NCBI GenBank assembly: GCA_034687125.1
Contig: JAQGBZ010000671.1
Coordinates: forward strand, 1 to 21,234
From: Neelides folsomi
Taxonomy: Eukaryota; Arthropoda; Collembola; Neelipleona; Neelidae
DNA: 21,234 nt
Direction of reading: 5' to 3'
Each line of letters opens with the position of its first letter. Position 1 is the stretch's first letter. The notes below the pieces were generated by a model. It did not search any database. It was not told the origin of the DNA and saw only the letters and a program-made list of their open reading frames with translations. Below, in pieces: positions 19,994 to 21,234 of the stretch. A program made the translations under genes and the position numbers.

Positions 19994-21234
19994 GTTGGTC
20001 CATTTTGGGTTAGGGCTATAGGAGATCTACAGATTACTATTAGGACTTTAATAGGGTCTTATATTTTCTACGCGGATGGCTCTTTTCCAAACTAACATTA
20101 AGAGTTTAAATTTCCTTTTTACGAAATCAATACGCACCACTTTGTTATTCAATCCTCCCTGGGGGAACTATTCCTATAATTCATAAACAACACTTTTCAC
20201 TTTTTTTTTATAAAAAAAGCTAAAAAGAGTCAAAACAACAAGTCTGGTCAATTTAAACCTTACAGCTTTTTCCGTTTACGTTATGAACTTATGAGAGACT
20301 TAGCCGTTTGAACTTTAAACTAAAAGGATTGGCCAGGATTAATAGGAATGAGAAGGAAAAATAAAAAATTTCACGAAGGGAGCTAAAAATTTTGTTGTGA
20401 AATGGTCACTAAAAGGGTTGGAAAGGTTTGAACATTTCTCTCATACCATAATATTTGTTGAAGGGAATGAAAGAAACGGTCATTGATTGGCAGTGGAAAG
20501 GAAAGAAAGTTACAAATACTTTACTCGCTTTTAATCCACGACGTAAAACTTTATTTCTCTTTTACAACCAATAGGAATACGATACAAAATTATTTATAGA
20601 AAGAATTACCTATTACCTATATAAATATAATAATCAAATATGTTATATTTACTTCTCATAATGTCATAATACTTGTACTTATTGACACTACATTCTTATT
20701 TAATAGCCATTTTTAAATTTTACCCAATTGAGATTTGAAGGATATAAATTGGATTTTTATATTGTATCAGGTAAATCAGGTGTTTTCAATTGTTTTTAAA
20801 TTATGAAATTTCCAAATCTTGTAAACTAATTAAAGCATCGTGAATTCATCTTGTTAGGAATAATTGATAAATAAGATAAATTTCTTCACGCTTAAAAGCT
20901 TCCCAAGACATTTGTACATAGGATTTAGTTCGACAAGCCCAGAGGATTCCAAAAAGAAACTTTCTCGACAAACTTTATCACCATCACCCTTCGATCTTTC
21001 CAAGAAATTCAATTTAAGTGTGGACAATAATTGTAATGGGATTTTCAAATTCTTCCCATTGAGCTTCCTTTCTCATCCTTACAATGAAGTTCCCTGTAGG
21101 CTTCAACATCCCATTAAATCCATACAGAACCCTTTCATTTATTTGTTTACTTTCTCTTATACAGGGAGGACCATAAGTATCTTTCTTTTTTTAATCAGCT
21201 CGTATCTCTTTTAGTGTTTAACCAATTTTTCTAA
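19994..21234 (+). other. Intron 2 of the receptor gene (runs off the right edge)
   Basis: The intron follows the donor GTTGGT at 19994. I searched the remainder for an exon with the TM6 pattern (KMMxxVVxxFxxCWLP) or an NPxxY in a hydrophobic setting and found none, so the receptor continues beyond the window. A 116-codon frame at 20864-21214 contains NPFIY, but its upstream residues are not a TM7 helix. Confidence 0.6.

Noticed and set aside
20864..21214. 116-codon frame containing NPFIY, reminiscent of GPCR TM7
   Set aside because: The residues before NPFIY are polar and contain several prolines, with no TM6 or CWLP upstream. The motif match is probably coincidence.

Overview
The window looks like nuclear DNA of an arthropod-like animal. 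It is strongly AT-rich, and its genes are broken into small exons by GT-AG introns, with AATAAA/ATTAAA-type polyadenylation signals downstream. The coding content (a CRAL-TRIO/GOLD lipid-binding protein, an RYamide/NPY-type neuropeptide GPCR, a membrane-anchored methyltransferase) fits an arthropod. The compact AT-rich style reminds me of parasitic copepods, but the species guess is an inference I cannot test here.

Layout: (1) 1-264 is the open 3' end of a gene whose body lies left of the window. It encodes a short Gly/Ala/Arg repeat and an acidic Ser/Glu-rich tail. (2) 1114-3571, plus strand, is a complete 10-exon gene. I joined its exons by hand into one 371-residue frame: a SEC14-like phosphatidylinositol-transfer/lipid-binding protein with CRAL-TRIO-N, CRAL-TRIO and C-terminal GOLD domains. 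(3) 4434-4815 is a short non-autonomous DNA-transposon-like element with about 74-bp inverted repeats and flanking TA. (4) 5741-7154, plus strand, is a 4-exon gene for a 282-residue type II membrane-anchored class I SAM-dependent methyltransferase. (5) 8058-8809, minus strand, is a 3-exon gene for a 191-residue secreted protein of no family I recognise. (6) 8810-17302 is about 8.5 kb with no gene I can support. It holds several striking small palindromes, including two perfect 21- and 23-bp-arm hairpins. (7) 17303 to the right edge holds the first two coding exons of a rhodopsin-like GPCR (TM1 to TM5 and intracellular loop 3). TM6/TM7 must lie beyond the window.

The genes are separate transcription units, and nothing suggests an operon or a shared pathway. 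Functional themes are lipid transport or signalling, a probable Golgi/ER-lumen methylation reaction, secretion, and neuropeptide signalling. I found no tRNA, rRNA, CRISPR array or intact transposase. The items most worth a second look are the signal-anchored methyltransferase, the orphan secreted protein, the perfect snap-back hairpins upstream of the receptor, and two MITE-like elements.
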